Made by a program: the position numbers and the translations under genes. A DNA stretch of 64,000 bases from positions 1 through 64,000 of the forward strand of contig CAVSBZ010000007.1 of assembly GCA_963726315.1 (NCBI GenBank), in the 5' to 3' direction. Positions 27,586-36,400 of the stretch are shown piece by piece. This DNA comes from FEB-25 sp963726315 (GTDB lineage Bacteria; Chloroflexota; Anaerolineae; Anaerolineales; UBA4823). How positions within the stretch are numbered: position 1 is the first letter of the stretch; each line of letters opens with the position of its first letter. The notes beneath the pieces were generated by a model, which did no database searches, was not told where the DNA came from, and saw only the letters and a list, made by a program, of their open reading frames with translations.

Positions 27586-29010
27586 TTATTGGACGTTTAC
27601 CGTTATCCAGAAGGTGCACACGGTTACGCCGTTTGATACGATTGACCAGGCTTCACCATATTGGCCTGGCGTCGAAGGGGTGATCAAGCTACCGCTGACG
27701 GTATAGTCCTCGCCTGCTTCGACGGTGGCGGTGATGTCATATAAGTCATAGTTTTGGTGCAAGCGCTGACCATTGATGGCTCCCACAAAGACCAGGTCTG
27801 TGGAGTTTTGATTCCATGCCTCGGTGCCGGTATTCTTCAGCTCCCATTTCACACCGAAACCGTAACTCGGAGCGAACGTTGTGCCATCTGCAGGCTCCTG
27901 TGAGACCAGGAGGCACATGTTGGTAGGCGGTGGAGTGGTTGGCACCTCAGTCGTAGGAGGCGGGGGAGCAGCGACCACAGGCACACTGTCTGTGTTGGCG
28001 GTGTAAACCCAGTCTGCTGATACCCAGGCAAGTCCGGGGGCGTAATAACTGGTGGGTACTTTTATCTCCCACCACAATCCATCTTCGCTCTTCCCGGTCA
28101 CCTCAGCGGTAGCGCCAGGAGCAGCGGTTCCTAATAGCAGGTACTCGGTTCCCGGACCACTGCGAATGTTGACATAGTCTATTGCTGTGGCAGTCGGTGC
28201 ACCAGAAGGAGGAGGTGCAACAGTGACCGGCGGTGGTTGATCGGGAGCGGCTACTACAGGGACTGAGTCTATGTTGGACGGCTGAGTGTATGCTGTCGCG
28301 ACCCAACCGTAACCAAGTCCAACGACTTTCGGATCGATACGCACAGTCAGCCATGCCCCATCCTGGCTCTTACCAATTACGCGTGCCTTGGCGTTGGTCT
28401 GAGCGATACCATAAGCAGGATAGGTGTCACCAGGACCATTGCGCACATACACCTGGGTTAGAGCGACAGCCTGGGGGTCTCCTTCGGCGGGAGGTACGAG
28501 CTCAACAGTTGGGGGTACCGGAGGTGTAGGCAGTACGGGTAAACCGGATGTATCGCGAGCGATGACATATAATGCAGACACCCAACCAATGCCACCCGAA
28601 GCTACTGGCACACTGATGGCATACCACTGGCCATCCTCACTTAAACCTGTGGCGATGGCGGTCTTGCCGCCCAGGAAGGCACCATAAACCACATAATTGG
28701 TACCAGGCCCACCCATAATGACAGTATTAATCGCGGCTTCAACCAGGGGTTGACCAGCAACACCGGCAGGGACAACCGCAACCGGTTCGTTTGAATAATA
28801 CATCGGATCGGGCGCCGCGGTTGGCGGGACAGCGGTCGGTGGGACAGTAGTCGGTGCGACGGTGGTCGGTGGGACAGCAGTCGCCGGGACAGCGGTTGGT
28901 GGTACGGGAGTTGGTGCTACTGTCGTAGCTGCCGGTCCACAACCAGCAAGGATGACGGCGATGATAAGAACCATCGCTCCCAATTTAGCGGAATTCATTT
29001 TTACTTTCAT
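27586..29010 (-). CDS. lipoprotein with three SH3b repeats and an NBR1-type Ig domain
   Basis: A 474-residue lipoprotein (lipobox ILAGC, Cys24) with a long Pro/Thr/Val linker to about 75. Three bacterial SH3-like repeats follow, marked by GGPGTNYVVYG, VRNGPGDTYPAYG and IRSGPGTEYLLLG, each ending with a GW or AWVSA-type block. The last about 105 residues resemble the NBR1 central Ig-like domain (FGVKWELKNTGTEAWNQNSTD, ending in a QYGEAWSIV strand). SH3b domains bind cell-wall or protein ligands; NBR1-like domains in bacteria are found in extracellular proteins. It probably acts on the outer surface or in cell-wall association. Partner unknown. Confidence 0.85.
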   Translation of the reverse strand: MKVKMNSAKLGAMVLIIAVILAGCGPAATTVAPTPVPPTAVPATAVPPTTVAPTTVPPTAVPPTAAPDPMYYSNEPVAVVPAGVAGQPLVEAAINTVIMGGPGTNYVVYGAFLGGKTAIATGLSEDGQWYAISVPVASGGIGWVSALYVIARDTSGLPVLPTPPVPPTVELVPPAEGDPQAVALTQVYVRNGPGDTYPAYGIAQTNAKARVIGKSQDGAWLTVRIDPKVVGLGYGWVATAYTQPSNIDSVPVVAAPDQPPPVTVAPPPSGAPTATAIDYVNIRSGPGTEYLLLGTAAPGATAEVTGKSEDGLWWEIKVPTSYYAPGLAWVSADWVYTANTDSVPVVAAPPPPTTEVPTTPPPTNMCLLVSQEPADGTTFAPSYGFGVKWELKNTGTEAWNQNSTDLVFVGAINGQRLHQNYDLYDITATVEAGEDYTVSGSLITPSTPGQYGEAWSIVSNGVTVCTFWITVNVQ

Positions 29011-29108
29011 TATTATCTTCTTACTCTCCTTTTAAATAATTTACTATTTTTTACAGAATTGTTGATTGTAACCGATTTTATCTATTTTTTTACCTTGTCC
29101 TGATTATG

Positions 29109-29540
29109 CTATTCGAACAATTTCTGTTTGTTCTGCAAATTGATTACATACCCCAGGATCGCCACGGGAAGCATTTGATATAAGATAACCCAGACGGATC
29201 CGGTGAGAACGATCGACATTGCAGTCAAAATTACCGTGGCGATTATATATAGATAAATTGCCCATTGCTTCCACAACCACATTCCTACAGCGGCAACAAT
29301 ATCTGCCAGGGAAATCAGGACCAGTAACCCCAGAATCCAATCTCTCTGACCAACGTAATACTGTTTCAGGGAGGTATAACTCAGGTAGGTTGCAAAAATT
29401 GCATGCACGCCAATCAAAATGATCAGGACGGACAGCAAGCCACCTCTTCGCTTCTTAACCACTTTTTTTGTGGAACTCTTTGCTTTAGAAGCCGATTTTG
29501 CGTTTTGATTACTTTTATTTGATTGATTTTTTTTCGCCAC
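29109..29540 (-). CDS. small polytopic membrane protein, unknown function
   Basis: A 143-residue protein starting at GTG 29540 after GAGAGATAAC. The first 35 residues are very Lys/Ser/Asn-rich and cytoplasmic. Four hydrophobic segments follow (about 36-58, 65-85, 88-108, 112-130). No known family is recognised. The stop of the upstream gene is 18 bases away, so the two are co-transcribed. Confidence 0.65.
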   Translation of the reverse strand: MAKKNQSNKSNQNAKSASKAKSSTKKVVKKRRGGLLSVLIILIGVHAIFATYLSYTSLKQYYVGQRDWILGLLVLISLADIVAAVGMWLWKQWAIYLYIIATVILTAMSIVLTGSVWVILYQMLPVAILGYVINLQNKQKLFE

Positions 29541-29558
29541 GTTATCTCTCTACCTCAC

Positions 29559-30446
29559 TCACTTTTTCTTGGCAGCTGTCTTTGGTAATTCTTTTTGCCC
29601 TTGCTCACTCTTCTCTTTAAGGGCTGCCGCCATATCATCCATAACGAGCGCGGCGCCAATGACTGCTGAGCCCGACGAGATTTCTGAGGCGCCTTCGACA
29701 GCAACTGCTTGGGCCGCGTCAGCAATATCTCCGCCGATGACCATTTCTTCGATCCCCTGGACAGCGAGATCTTCACTGGCCTTTGACCTTGCCACACTTT
29801 CAGCTGATACCGCTTCAGATGTGGCCAGGCGCACCATCCCTTCCTCGACTTCATTTTCACCCAGGGCGTTAATTCGCTGCCCGGCACCAGACAGGATTTG
29901 AGATACACCATCGGTGCTGATGGCGATACGGATTTGTTCTACCGACATTTCGTGCAGGCGAGACGACCTTTCTGACAGGAAGACCGCCATCACAGGCATC
30001 TTCATGGCATCCATCATTTCACTGGCAGTAAGTAGCTCACCAGATAAGCGGGCGAGTTCCAGCCCGTGCTCGAGATCAGCGCGGCTCATCATCCCCACCA
30101 GGGCACTCATCACACCTACATCTTCCGATGCAGCCAGCATTTCGGCACCTTCAGCGACATCTACTACGCCTGCAGTGGCGACCACATCGCTCAGAACTGC
30201 CATTCGCTGTGAAACCACTTTTTCGTCCACCGCTCGGGTGAGATCACTGGCACCCTTGGCAATGAACGCCGTACCAACAGCTTCCATCTCTCTGGCATCT
30301 TTCATCTTGTCTACGCCATGGATGACCTCTTGTTCACCGGTAATTGCGGCAACAATCGCTGCGCCTTCCATTTCATCTGCAGTTTCAGCCAGCTTGCGCT
30401 TGCTGATCGATATACGTCTTTGTTTTGTTGTTTTTCCAGCAGTCAT
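29559..30446 (-). CDS. all-helical repetitive protein, unknown function
   Basis: I do not recognise a family. The 295-residue protein is rich in Ala, Glu, Met, Val and Ser, poor in aromatic residues and Pro, with a basic start and a Lys-rich tail. It shows loosely repeated amphipathic units of the type VVATAGVVDVAEGAEMLAAS and MVIGGDIADAAQAVAVEGAS, suggesting a helical repeat. No signal peptide or membrane helix is seen. ATG 30446 is chosen because GGAG lies 8 bases upstream; an ATG at 30485 would add 13 residues. It is in a minus-strand run with two membrane-protein genes, which suggests an envelope-linked role. Confidence 0.65.
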   Translation of the reverse strand: MTAGKTTKQRRISISKRKLAETADEMEGAAIVAAITGEQEVIHGVDKMKDAREMEAVGTAFIAKGASDLTRAVDEKVVSQRMAVLSDVVATAGVVDVAEGAEMLAASEDVGVMSALVGMMSRADLEHGLELARLSGELLTASEMMDAMKMPVMAVFLSERSSRLHEMSVEQIRIAISTDGVSQILSGAGQRINALGENEVEEGMVRLATSEAVSAESVARSKASEDLAVQGIEEMVIGGDIADAAQAVAVEGASEISSGSAVIGAALVMDDMAAALKEKSEQGQKELPKTAAKKK

Positions 30447-30493
30447 TCTTTCAGCTCCATTTTTATGTAAATTCTTAGCACCCATCGAAATTA

Positions 30494-30781
30494 TTATGAA
30501 CTATACCCCGGGATACGGTTGCGGTTTCCGTAACCGCCGCCAGCGTAAGAGGCGATGTCGGCGATTACACCCAGAACGAGCCAAAACCATTCAAAACCCA
30601 CCACGCCACCTGGGAACACCAGCATGTACATCAATGTCGTCCAGGGCAGGAAAATCAAGCCAAGGATTGGCCAGATGATGGTATTGAATGCTCTCTGCCA
30701 TAAAGCTGGGTTTACCAGCCACCAGATCGCTCCAGCAACACGGGGTCCTAAAACAACCAACAAGGTAAATATGCAGCACAT
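30494..30781 (-). CDS. small membrane protein with C-terminal NRNxIPGYxS signature, copy A
   Basis: A 95-residue protein with two or three hydrophobic segments. It is a clear paralogue of the protein at 49606-49902: both share the IIWPILGLIFLPWTTLMYML-like core, a WFWLVLGVIAD-type helix and the C-terminal NRNRIPGYSS. The family is not named to my knowledge; small membrane proteins with the IWPILG/LPFTTLMY core are common in Chloroflexota by impression only. AGGAGG lies 7 bases before the ATG. A perfect palindrome sits 38 bases upstream. Confidence 0.75.
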   Translation of the reverse strand: MCCIFTLLVVLGPRVAGAIWWLVNPALWQRAFNTIIWPILGLIFLPWTTLMYMLVFPGGVVGFEWFWLVLGVIADIASYAGGGYGNRNRIPGYSS

Positions 30782-31397
30782 GTGTAGCCTCCTTTATCAG
30801 ATTTGTAGTTTAATATCTCGTGGAAATTTTCCACGCACAACACATACCAGTCCAACATCCACCTTGCAAAATCATAACGACCTTCGATTGAAATCCACAG
30901 TTCGCCCTCGTTCAATAACTCCCAAAAGATGGTGCGTCGTCTTAGGTTGTGGAATTCACAATTAAAAATTATCGTTGGTGCTATTTCTCCCTCAACATAA
31001 GGTGAATGAAATGCCCATTATTATAACGTCTATTTCTTGGTTTATTGCCCTGATTTATCTACTCACGCATTACAAAAAAAATATTCGGTGTCAACCGTTC
31101 AATCAAATAACCAAAGTATTCGATGAGTGCGGGTTAAACCCAGCACCGGGGAGATGCACTCAAGGGCTTTTCACCCTGTAAGGTACGCCTGAACGAGAGT
31201 CCCCAGCAATAGAAATTTCCTATCTGGCAAGCAAATAAAGGCTTGGGATATCCTTCCCCTACAATCAAGACCTGCTCGTGGAGCTGATACCATCCCATTT
31301 CACCAGGCGTGAAGGGTCAGTGATTGAACCGATATGAATATCAAAGGAACACAGAACCAGGCAGCTGACGAATCCGACCTGTTAGCAGGAAAGCATA
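30782..31397. other. intergenic region of 616 bases
   Basis: Apart from the palindrome at 30819-30835 it shows only weak structure. A 68-codon open frame (30975-31181) has no ribosome binding site or recognisable content. The stretch 31120-31200 has short GC-rich inverted repeats (GGGTTAAACCC, AGGGCTTTTCACCCT) that could be a leader, but I could not match a riboswitch class. Confidence 0.4.
30819..30835. repeat. perfect 8-bp inverted repeat, possible operator
   Basis: CGTGGAAA and TTTCCACG flank a single T. It lies about 38 bases upstream of the small membrane protein start at 30781, a usual place for an operator. Confidence 0.4.
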
Positions 31398-33074
31398 CTA
31401 ATAGGTCATCAGTGGTTCAGATTCCTTGGCTTCCTTAACCCAGCTCTCAACTTCAGCAATAGTTGGCATTCTCCTGACCAGTTTATGTGCCTCATTAGCC
31501 TGCGACAGGGCCTCGTACAGGTTGAACGCATTGCGATTGCGGAGCTCTTTGACCGTATCTACGCCGGCGCGCTCGAGTAGTTCGCTGTATTCTTCACCGA
31601 TCCCACGGATGCGCATCAAATCCGCCATGTTCACCCACTTAAGGATCAATAAAGAAGAGATTCCAGTTTTTTCGACCAGGTCTTCGCGACCTTTCCGGCT
31701 CTTGCCTTGATTTAACAAGTCATCAGTATACTTCACCCCAACCTCTAATAATTTTCGAGCATAGACCTGTCCGATGCCTTCGATTTTTTCAATCGGGATT
31801 AAACGCTTGCGGACAGGAATATCAGGTTGAACAGGCTCTTCTTCAACAGGTTCAAGTGCCGGAATCTGCTCCTCCTCGACTTCAGGCTCTGCGATTGGCT
31901 CCTGGAGCTCGGCTACTTCGACAGGTGGTTCTTCCGGTTTTGGTGCGGCTGCCTGGGAACGAACCAAATTCGAGATATCATGATATAACCCCAGCGCTCC
32001 CACTTGTTTTCCGCCCAGGATTACCGGAATACCAAACACCTCCACATCTACAGCGGTACCATCCTTGCGTTTACGTTGGGTAAAACCTTGAACTTTCATG
32101 CCTCTTCGAACCGCATCCACCATCCCGTTTGCTTCATAAGCCAGTTCTGGGGGTGTTATCAGCTCATCGACTTTTGAACCGACGGCTTCCTTTCGGTTGA
32201 AAAGGAACAAGCTCTCAAACGCAGGGTTGCAGTCGATGATCCGGTCCTCTTGATTCAGGGTAACAATCGCTACCGGGCTGTTTTTGACTAAAATTTCATA
32301 ATACTGGGTCATGCGCTGTTGATCACGCATGGCATGCTTTTGAAGGGTGATATTTCGGAATATATAGACCCATCCCTCCTGCCTGCCATCGACCAGGAGA
32401 TGGCTCTTTGATACCTCGTACCAATCCTCCGTGTGGGGAAGCTTCATTTCCTTCATGTCGCCTGGAGTTGATCCTACCAGGCTGGCAGAGTCACTGACGA
32501 ACAATTCATCGATGCCGCGGCCAATAATCTGGCTGAAACCAAGCTGGAAAACTTCTCCCGTAGCCCGGTTGCAGCGCAAGATATTCCCTTTTTCATCGGT
32601 TAAAACGATCAAATCATCCAAAGCATCAAATGTGGCCTCCCAATGCTGCTTCCCGCGCTGGATGATGGCCTCTAGATCCTGGAACTTTACTTTCTGATTG
32701 GTTATTAGCTCGTTGAGCCGCACAATTTCCGCTTGATACTTTTTATCCACTCCATCACGGTTTTCCTGCGCCACTACCATCTCGCGTTGTTGATTCTGAA
32801 CCAGCCTATCAGCGTCACGACGGGCATCCTCTGCCCGGTCTTTTTGATAACCAACGAAGCCCCAGATCACAGCGCTGTATATGCAAATGATATCAATCCA
32901 TATCATTATGAGTTTCGTCAGGTGCAGCTGGATCAAGTTTTCTAGTGTGACAGGTTGTTGAAGATATACGACTAATAGCACAGATGCTATCACGATCAGG
33001 ATGAATGCGATCAGCAATCCCAGGAACATGTACGGAAATGCGTATCTTCTGCTCTTTTTAGGTTTTGGTTCCAT
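31398..33074 (-). CDS. membrane PAS-domain protein with C-terminal helix-hairpin-helix (DUF4332-like) region
   Basis: A 558-residue protein with two N-terminal transmembrane helices (about 12-38 and 48-70) and a coiled coil. Two PAS domains follow: about 145-250 (WEATFDALDDLIVLTDEKGN) and about 255-375 (NSPVAIVTLNQEDRIIDCNP). A Pro/Glu-rich linker leads to a C-terminal about 125 residues with two helix-hairpin-helix units (IEKIEGIGQVYARKLLEVGV; LMRIRGIGEEYSELLERAGV), as in DUF4332. There is no kinase, cyclase or methyl-accepting domain, so signal output is unclear; the HhH part may bind nucleic acid or a partner. RBS AAAGGAAAA precedes the ATG. Confidence 0.82.
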   Translation of the reverse strand: MEPKPKKSRRYAFPYMFLGLLIAFILIVIASVLLVVYLQQPVTLENLIQLHLTKLIMIWIDIICIYSAVIWGFVGYQKDRAEDARRDADRLVQNQQREMVVAQENRDGVDKKYQAEIVRLNELITNQKVKFQDLEAIIQRGKQHWEATFDALDDLIVLTDEKGNILRCNRATGEVFQLGFSQIIGRGIDELFVSDSASLVGSTPGDMKEMKLPHTEDWYEVSKSHLLVDGRQEGWVYIFRNITLQKHAMRDQQRMTQYYEILVKNSPVAIVTLNQEDRIIDCNPAFESLFLFNRKEAVGSKVDELITPPELAYEANGMVDAVRRGMKVQGFTQRKRKDGTAVDVEVFGIPVILGGKQVGALGLYHDISNLVRSQAAAPKPEEPPVEVAELQEPIAEPEVEEEQIPALEPVEEEPVQPDIPVRKRLIPIEKIEGIGQVYARKLLEVGVKYTDDLLNQGKSRKGREDLVEKTGISSLLILKWVNMADLMRIRGIGEEYSELLERAGVDTVKELRNRNAFNLYEALSQANEAHKLVRRMPTIAEVESWVKEAKESEPLMTY

Positions 33075-33118
33075 AGTAGATTTTCCTTTCGCCAGACCTG
33101 CTTTTATAGGTGATTAGA

Positions 33119-34441
33119 TTAGCCTTCTGGAGCGACACTCAATTCCTGACCTTCGCCTGTATTCTCCATTTGAGAATCAGGTTGAAGCTCCGGCATACGG
33201 CGCGTATTTGATAACATCCAAATAGCGCCTAATCCGAATAAAGTTGTGATCACTGCGATCAGCCAGCCCAGGTATGGTATGGATGCAAGGAGCGCATAGA
33301 TGAACACCCCGGTGAGGAAGGGCCAGATTTTAGCCCGGGTACGTTGCGGTAGAAATCGCTTGAAAATGAGCGTACCAATCAGGAATGCAATCACGATTTT
33401 GCTAAAGTATGCGATTGAGAGCCAGAAAATGGACAGTGCGAATCCAAGCGCCATCAAGCCAAAGACTCCGGTGAAAAAGCCCAAATTGGGGAGAGAAACC
33501 CAATAAAAGAAGAATGCCAGGGCTAGGACCAGCACAAAGATCAGTATAGCCACAATCCAACCGAGGACGAAAACGAGTAAACCGGTCAGAAGAGCGCGCC
33601 AGGGTTTTAACCGGGTTTGCTCGCTTGCCATGTTCAGCTGGGCAGGTGCCAGCCAGATGATCAGCAATCCTAATATGAGCAGGGAAACCAGGTTTCGCAG
33701 GAAAGGGACCACCCAGGCTTGCAGGCGTTGTACATCAATTGCCTTCGCATGTGCGCTTGCAGCAGCGTTTAAAGTCGATTTGTTTCCAGGTGAGGACGAG
33801 ATCAGGATCAGGTTTCGAATTGAGGCTGCCCCAAATGCCAACCCAGGCGCAGGCTGTTGCCCGGGCACATCCTGGAATGTTCGTGGTTTTATCTGTAAAG
33901 ATTCGGGCAACCAACCCTTGCTAAGCATGAAGTTATAAAGCTTTTCAACCAAAACCACCGGTCCAACCAGCGCATTCACACGGCGGTTTACTGTGCCGGA
34001 AAGTTCGCTTTCCAGACCAAGAACATTGAGATCGCGGTTGATTGTCGAGCCAGCATGGGTATTAATGCTGTTACCGATGAAATAAACATCCTGTCCAACG
34101 CTCGCCTCCGGCCCCACCACCAGGAATAAGGCGCTGATATAAATATTGCCAGACACCGGACCATTGAGGGTCACATTTTTACCGATGACCGCCAGGTCGC
34201 CATTTACCTCGCCGTTGATATTGATATCGTTTCCAATAGCAAGCAAATCACCATTGATCACGCCATCCATGACTACCGAGGTACCGTTCAGGATCACATT
34301 CTGATCTAGGACTTCGCCTTGATTTACCGTATCGGAGAGGTTCTTCCCGCTAGCCAGGGCAGCAGATGGGAATATCAACGCCGCGGTAAATAACAGACAA
34401 ACGGTTAATATGATTAATTTCCATTTTTTCATCGTTTTCAT
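33119..34441 (-). CDS. bactofilin-like polymer-forming protein with membrane domain
   Basis: A 440-residue protein. A signal peptide (about 1-30) precedes a right-handed beta-helix-like region (about 40-160) of short Val/Asn/Gly repeats (INGDLLAIGNDININGEVNG; VIGKNVTLNGPVSGNIY), as in bactofilin/polymer-forming cytoskeletal proteins. A linker (to about 235) leads to four transmembrane segments (about 240-395), with a short acidic tail. Placement of the beta-helix after a signal peptide means that it is likely extracytoplasmic, unlike classical bactofilins. Probably an envelope scaffold. ATG 34441 follows AGGGTGAAATC. Confidence 0.8.
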   Translation of the reverse strand: MKTMKKWKLIILTVCLLFTAALIFPSAALASGKNLSDTVNQGEVLDQNVILNGTSVVMDGVINGDLLAIGNDININGEVNGDLAVIGKNVTLNGPVSGNIYISALFLVVGPEASVGQDVYFIGNSINTHAGSTINRDLNVLGLESELSGTVNRRVNALVGPVVLVEKLYNFMLSKGWLPESLQIKPRTFQDVPGQQPAPGLAFGAASIRNLILISSSPGNKSTLNAAASAHAKAIDVQRLQAWVVPFLRNLVSLLILGLLIIWLAPAQLNMASEQTRLKPWRALLTGLLVFVLGWIVAILIFVLVLALAFFFYWVSLPNLGFFTGVFGLMALGFALSIFWLSIAYFSKIVIAFLIGTLIFKRFLPQRTRAKIWPFLTGVFIYALLASIPYLGWLIAVITTLFGLGAIWMLSNTRRMPELQPDSQMENTGEGQELSVAPEG

Positions 34442-34766
34442 GATTTCACCCTATGTTGGTATAGATTTGATCTTAAAGATATCAGGTCGATAGGCAACTG
34501 TATTCTATTATAAGTTGGTTTTCTAAAAAACAATAAATGAATTCGTGCTGCCAGATAACAACACTTGTTCAAGCGCGCTCACAATAAGAAAGGGTATGGC
34601 GCTTTAATCAATGTCACCACCGCTATTGGTTATATCGAGATGTGGTTAAACCGGTCTCTTATCCACTGACCAAGGTCATCACACCCCCGAATATAAAGTT
34701 ACTGATTATAATTATCCTGCAACATGGAATAATGGGCGAGTCAGCAATTTTCAATTGGAGGAAAAT
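34442..34766. other. divergent intergenic region
   Basis: Between the bactofilin-like gene (minus) and a DUF1269 gene (plus). It has exact TATAAT hexamers facing each way: 34507-34512 on the minus strand and 34707-34712 on the plus strand (60 bases before its gene), both with poor -35 regions. No gene is seen. Confidence 0.35.
34507..34512 (-). promoter_or_regulatory. -10 hexamer for the bactofilin-like gene
   Basis: TATAAT on the minus strand, 66 bases upstream of the start at 34441, with a weak TTGTTT 15 bases further upstream. Confidence 0.3.
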
Positions 34767-35246
34767 ATGTCTAATATTTTGGTAATTACTTTCGATGATG
34801 AGAACCAGGCGTTAGCTGTGCTTAAATCCCTAAAAAATTTACAGCATCAAGACATGCTAAAACTCGATGATGCAGCCATCATCGTTAAAGACAAAGAAGG
34901 GAAAGTGCAGGTCAAGAACATGACAGAGAGCAATGTGAAGTCAGGTGCAGCCATCGGCGGATTGATCGGTCTGGCAGTCGGCAGTATCCTGTTTCCAGTT
35001 GCCGCGATCGCTCTGGGTGCTGCGGGTGGCGCTGTGGTAGGGAAAACCCTGGGTAACGGTGTCGACAAACAGTTCGTCAAAGAAGTTACCGAGGCAATCA
35101 AGCCGGGGAACTCCGCCATCCTGTTCATCGTTGGACATGAGAATGCAGGTATGCTGGTTGCTGCCCTGGAGCCTTACAGCGGTACGATCTACCAATCTTC
35201 TTTCGATAGTGAAATAGAAGAGGAACTCAAGAAAGCCTTGAAGTAA
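34767..35246 (+). CDS. DUF1269-family protein with glycine-zipper helix
   Basis: A 159-residue protein. An alpha/beta N-terminal domain (VITFDDENQALAVLKSLKN) is followed by a hydrophobic Gly/Ala-rich segment (about 65-100; GGLIGLAVGSI and GAAGGAVVGKTLG) and a C-terminal alpha/beta part (GNSAILFIVGHENAGMLV). This matches DUF1269 / TM1812-type proteins, of unknown function and often stress-linked. The ATG at 34767 has GGAGG 7 bases upstream; a TTG at 34755 overlaps that site. A related domain ends the protein at 44313-45464. Confidence 0.85.
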   Translation: MSNILVITFDDENQALAVLKSLKNLQHQDMLKLDDAAIIVKDKEGKVQVKNMTESNVKSGAAIGGLIGLAVGSILFPVAAIALGAAGGAVVGKTLGNGVDKQFVKEVTEAIKPGNSAILFIVGHENAGMLVAALEPYSGTIYQSSFDSEIEEELKKALK

Positions 35247-35428
35247 GGATAATAGGTCTTTATACCAAAACAGGAAATTTAGCAGATTGTAAGTTGCCAA
35301 CTTAGCCTGTCGGACTGAAAACAATTTTATTGGTGGCATTTACGGAGTAGGACATTTATTAAGTCAGCTGTTTTGGGTAAAGCTGGTAATATTTACAACC
35401 CGAATTACTGGGGTGTTGTAAAATAAAC

Positions 35429-35468
35429 ATTCCGCTGGAGACTCTTACCATAAAGCCTCCAGCGGAAT
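35429..35468. terminator. bidirectional hairpin terminator
   Basis: ATTCCGCTGGAG (35429-35440) and CTCCAGCGGAAT (35457-35468) form a perfect 12-bp stem followed by Ts on the plus strand. It sits between convergent genes (DUF1269 protein and the DUF4367-like protein). Confidence 0.85.
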
Positions 35469-35500
35469 TTATTAATCAGATTATATATATCAAGCTGCGG

Positions 35501-36241
35501 TCACTTACCAATACTGGCAGCCATATCCATTAATTCTTGCTGGCTCACGTTTCCATCAGCGGTGATCAATGCCAGGTACGTTTTCCCAACCTGCCAGTAC
35601 AGGTTTTTCACCGGTAAATCATTCCTCCAACTGGATACCATTTTCCCACCGCCTGGTGCCTGGTTGTCCTTGACGAATTCGGTATCCCATCCGCCTATGG
35701 TTAATGCAGCAGGCTCACCATTGACTAGTGTATCGGTCACGACCGTATTGGGTGCAATTTGCATTGGAATAAAATCGTTCCTTTGGCTCTGCAAGAGGGT
35801 GACTGTTTCACTCGAGGTGAGCGATGGGTCGGTTGAATTAGGTAAAGGCCGCGTCACCAGATAAGTCAAGACCAGCAGTGTTTGGTTGGGATCATAATAT
35901 GCGCTTTGATAATGATAGCCTTCAGGGAGAAAGGTAGGTGTCAGAATATCCCATCCGATCTGAGCCGAAAGCTGGCTTAAACTAAGTGGGTTACCGTCGG
36001 AAATAACAGGTTGTACCGGGGTTGGAGAGCTGGTTCCTGGTGAGGTTGCAACCGTTGGAGCGAGAGACGGCTGCTCAGCAGTTGGGGTTGTGCCTACAGA
36101 TGGTGAGGGGTTGATCGCTATCAGGGTTACTGGTGCTGCAGGCATCTGGTTGGCCGGAGCGGCTGATAATCCCAGATAGGTGCTCAGGGAAGCGCGAACT
36201 CCAGGGATGGCTACGCCAAGAATTAGCAGCGCCAGGATCAC
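35501..36241 (-). CDS. secreted or anchored protein with DUF4367-like domain
   Basis: A protein of at least 246 residues. A hydrophobic N-terminal helix precedes a Pro/Thr/Ser linker (about 30-90) and a C-terminal domain (about 90-246) resembling DUF4367, marked by ILTPTFLPEGYHYQSAYYDP and a final LTLITADGNVSQQELMDMA-like region. The GTG at 36241 falls inside the hydrophobic helix. The frame continues upstream through the basic stretch NNQPKKTTRQSW, and AAGGAG lies about 7 bases before an ATA codon at 36295-36293. The true start may therefore be an unusual AUA, or a base is wrong there. Function unknown; DUF4367 proteins are often linked to anti-sigma or outer-membrane-type lipoprotein roles. 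Confidence 0.7.
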   Translation of the reverse strand: MILALLILGVAIPGVRASLSTYLGLSAAPANQMPAAPVTLIAINPSPSVGTTPTAEQPSLAPTVATSPGTSSPTPVQPVISDGNPLSLSQLSAQIGWDILTPTFLPEGYHYQSAYYDPNQTLLVLTYLVTRPLPNSTDPSLTSSETVTLLQSQRNDFIPMQIAPNTVVTDTLVNGEPAALTIGGWDTEFVKDNQAPGGGKMVSSWRNDLPVKNLYWQVGKTYLALITADGNVSQQELMDMAASIGK

Positions 36242-36400
36242 ACCGGCGATGATTAACCAGCTTTGACGAGTGGTTTTTTTAGGTTGGTTGTTTATTCGAA
36301 ACTCCTTTTGTTACGACCAGATATTCTTAATTACGCGATAGGCACTGGTTTTTAGCTATTAGAAACACGATCGATCCACGTCCGGGTGATCTCGGCGGAA

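Noticed and set aside
30975..31181. 68-codon plus-strand frame and a possible riboswitch around 31120-31200
   Set aside because: No ribosome binding site for the frame, and the short inverted repeats do not match a riboswitch class that I know; the downstream gene runs on the opposite strand.
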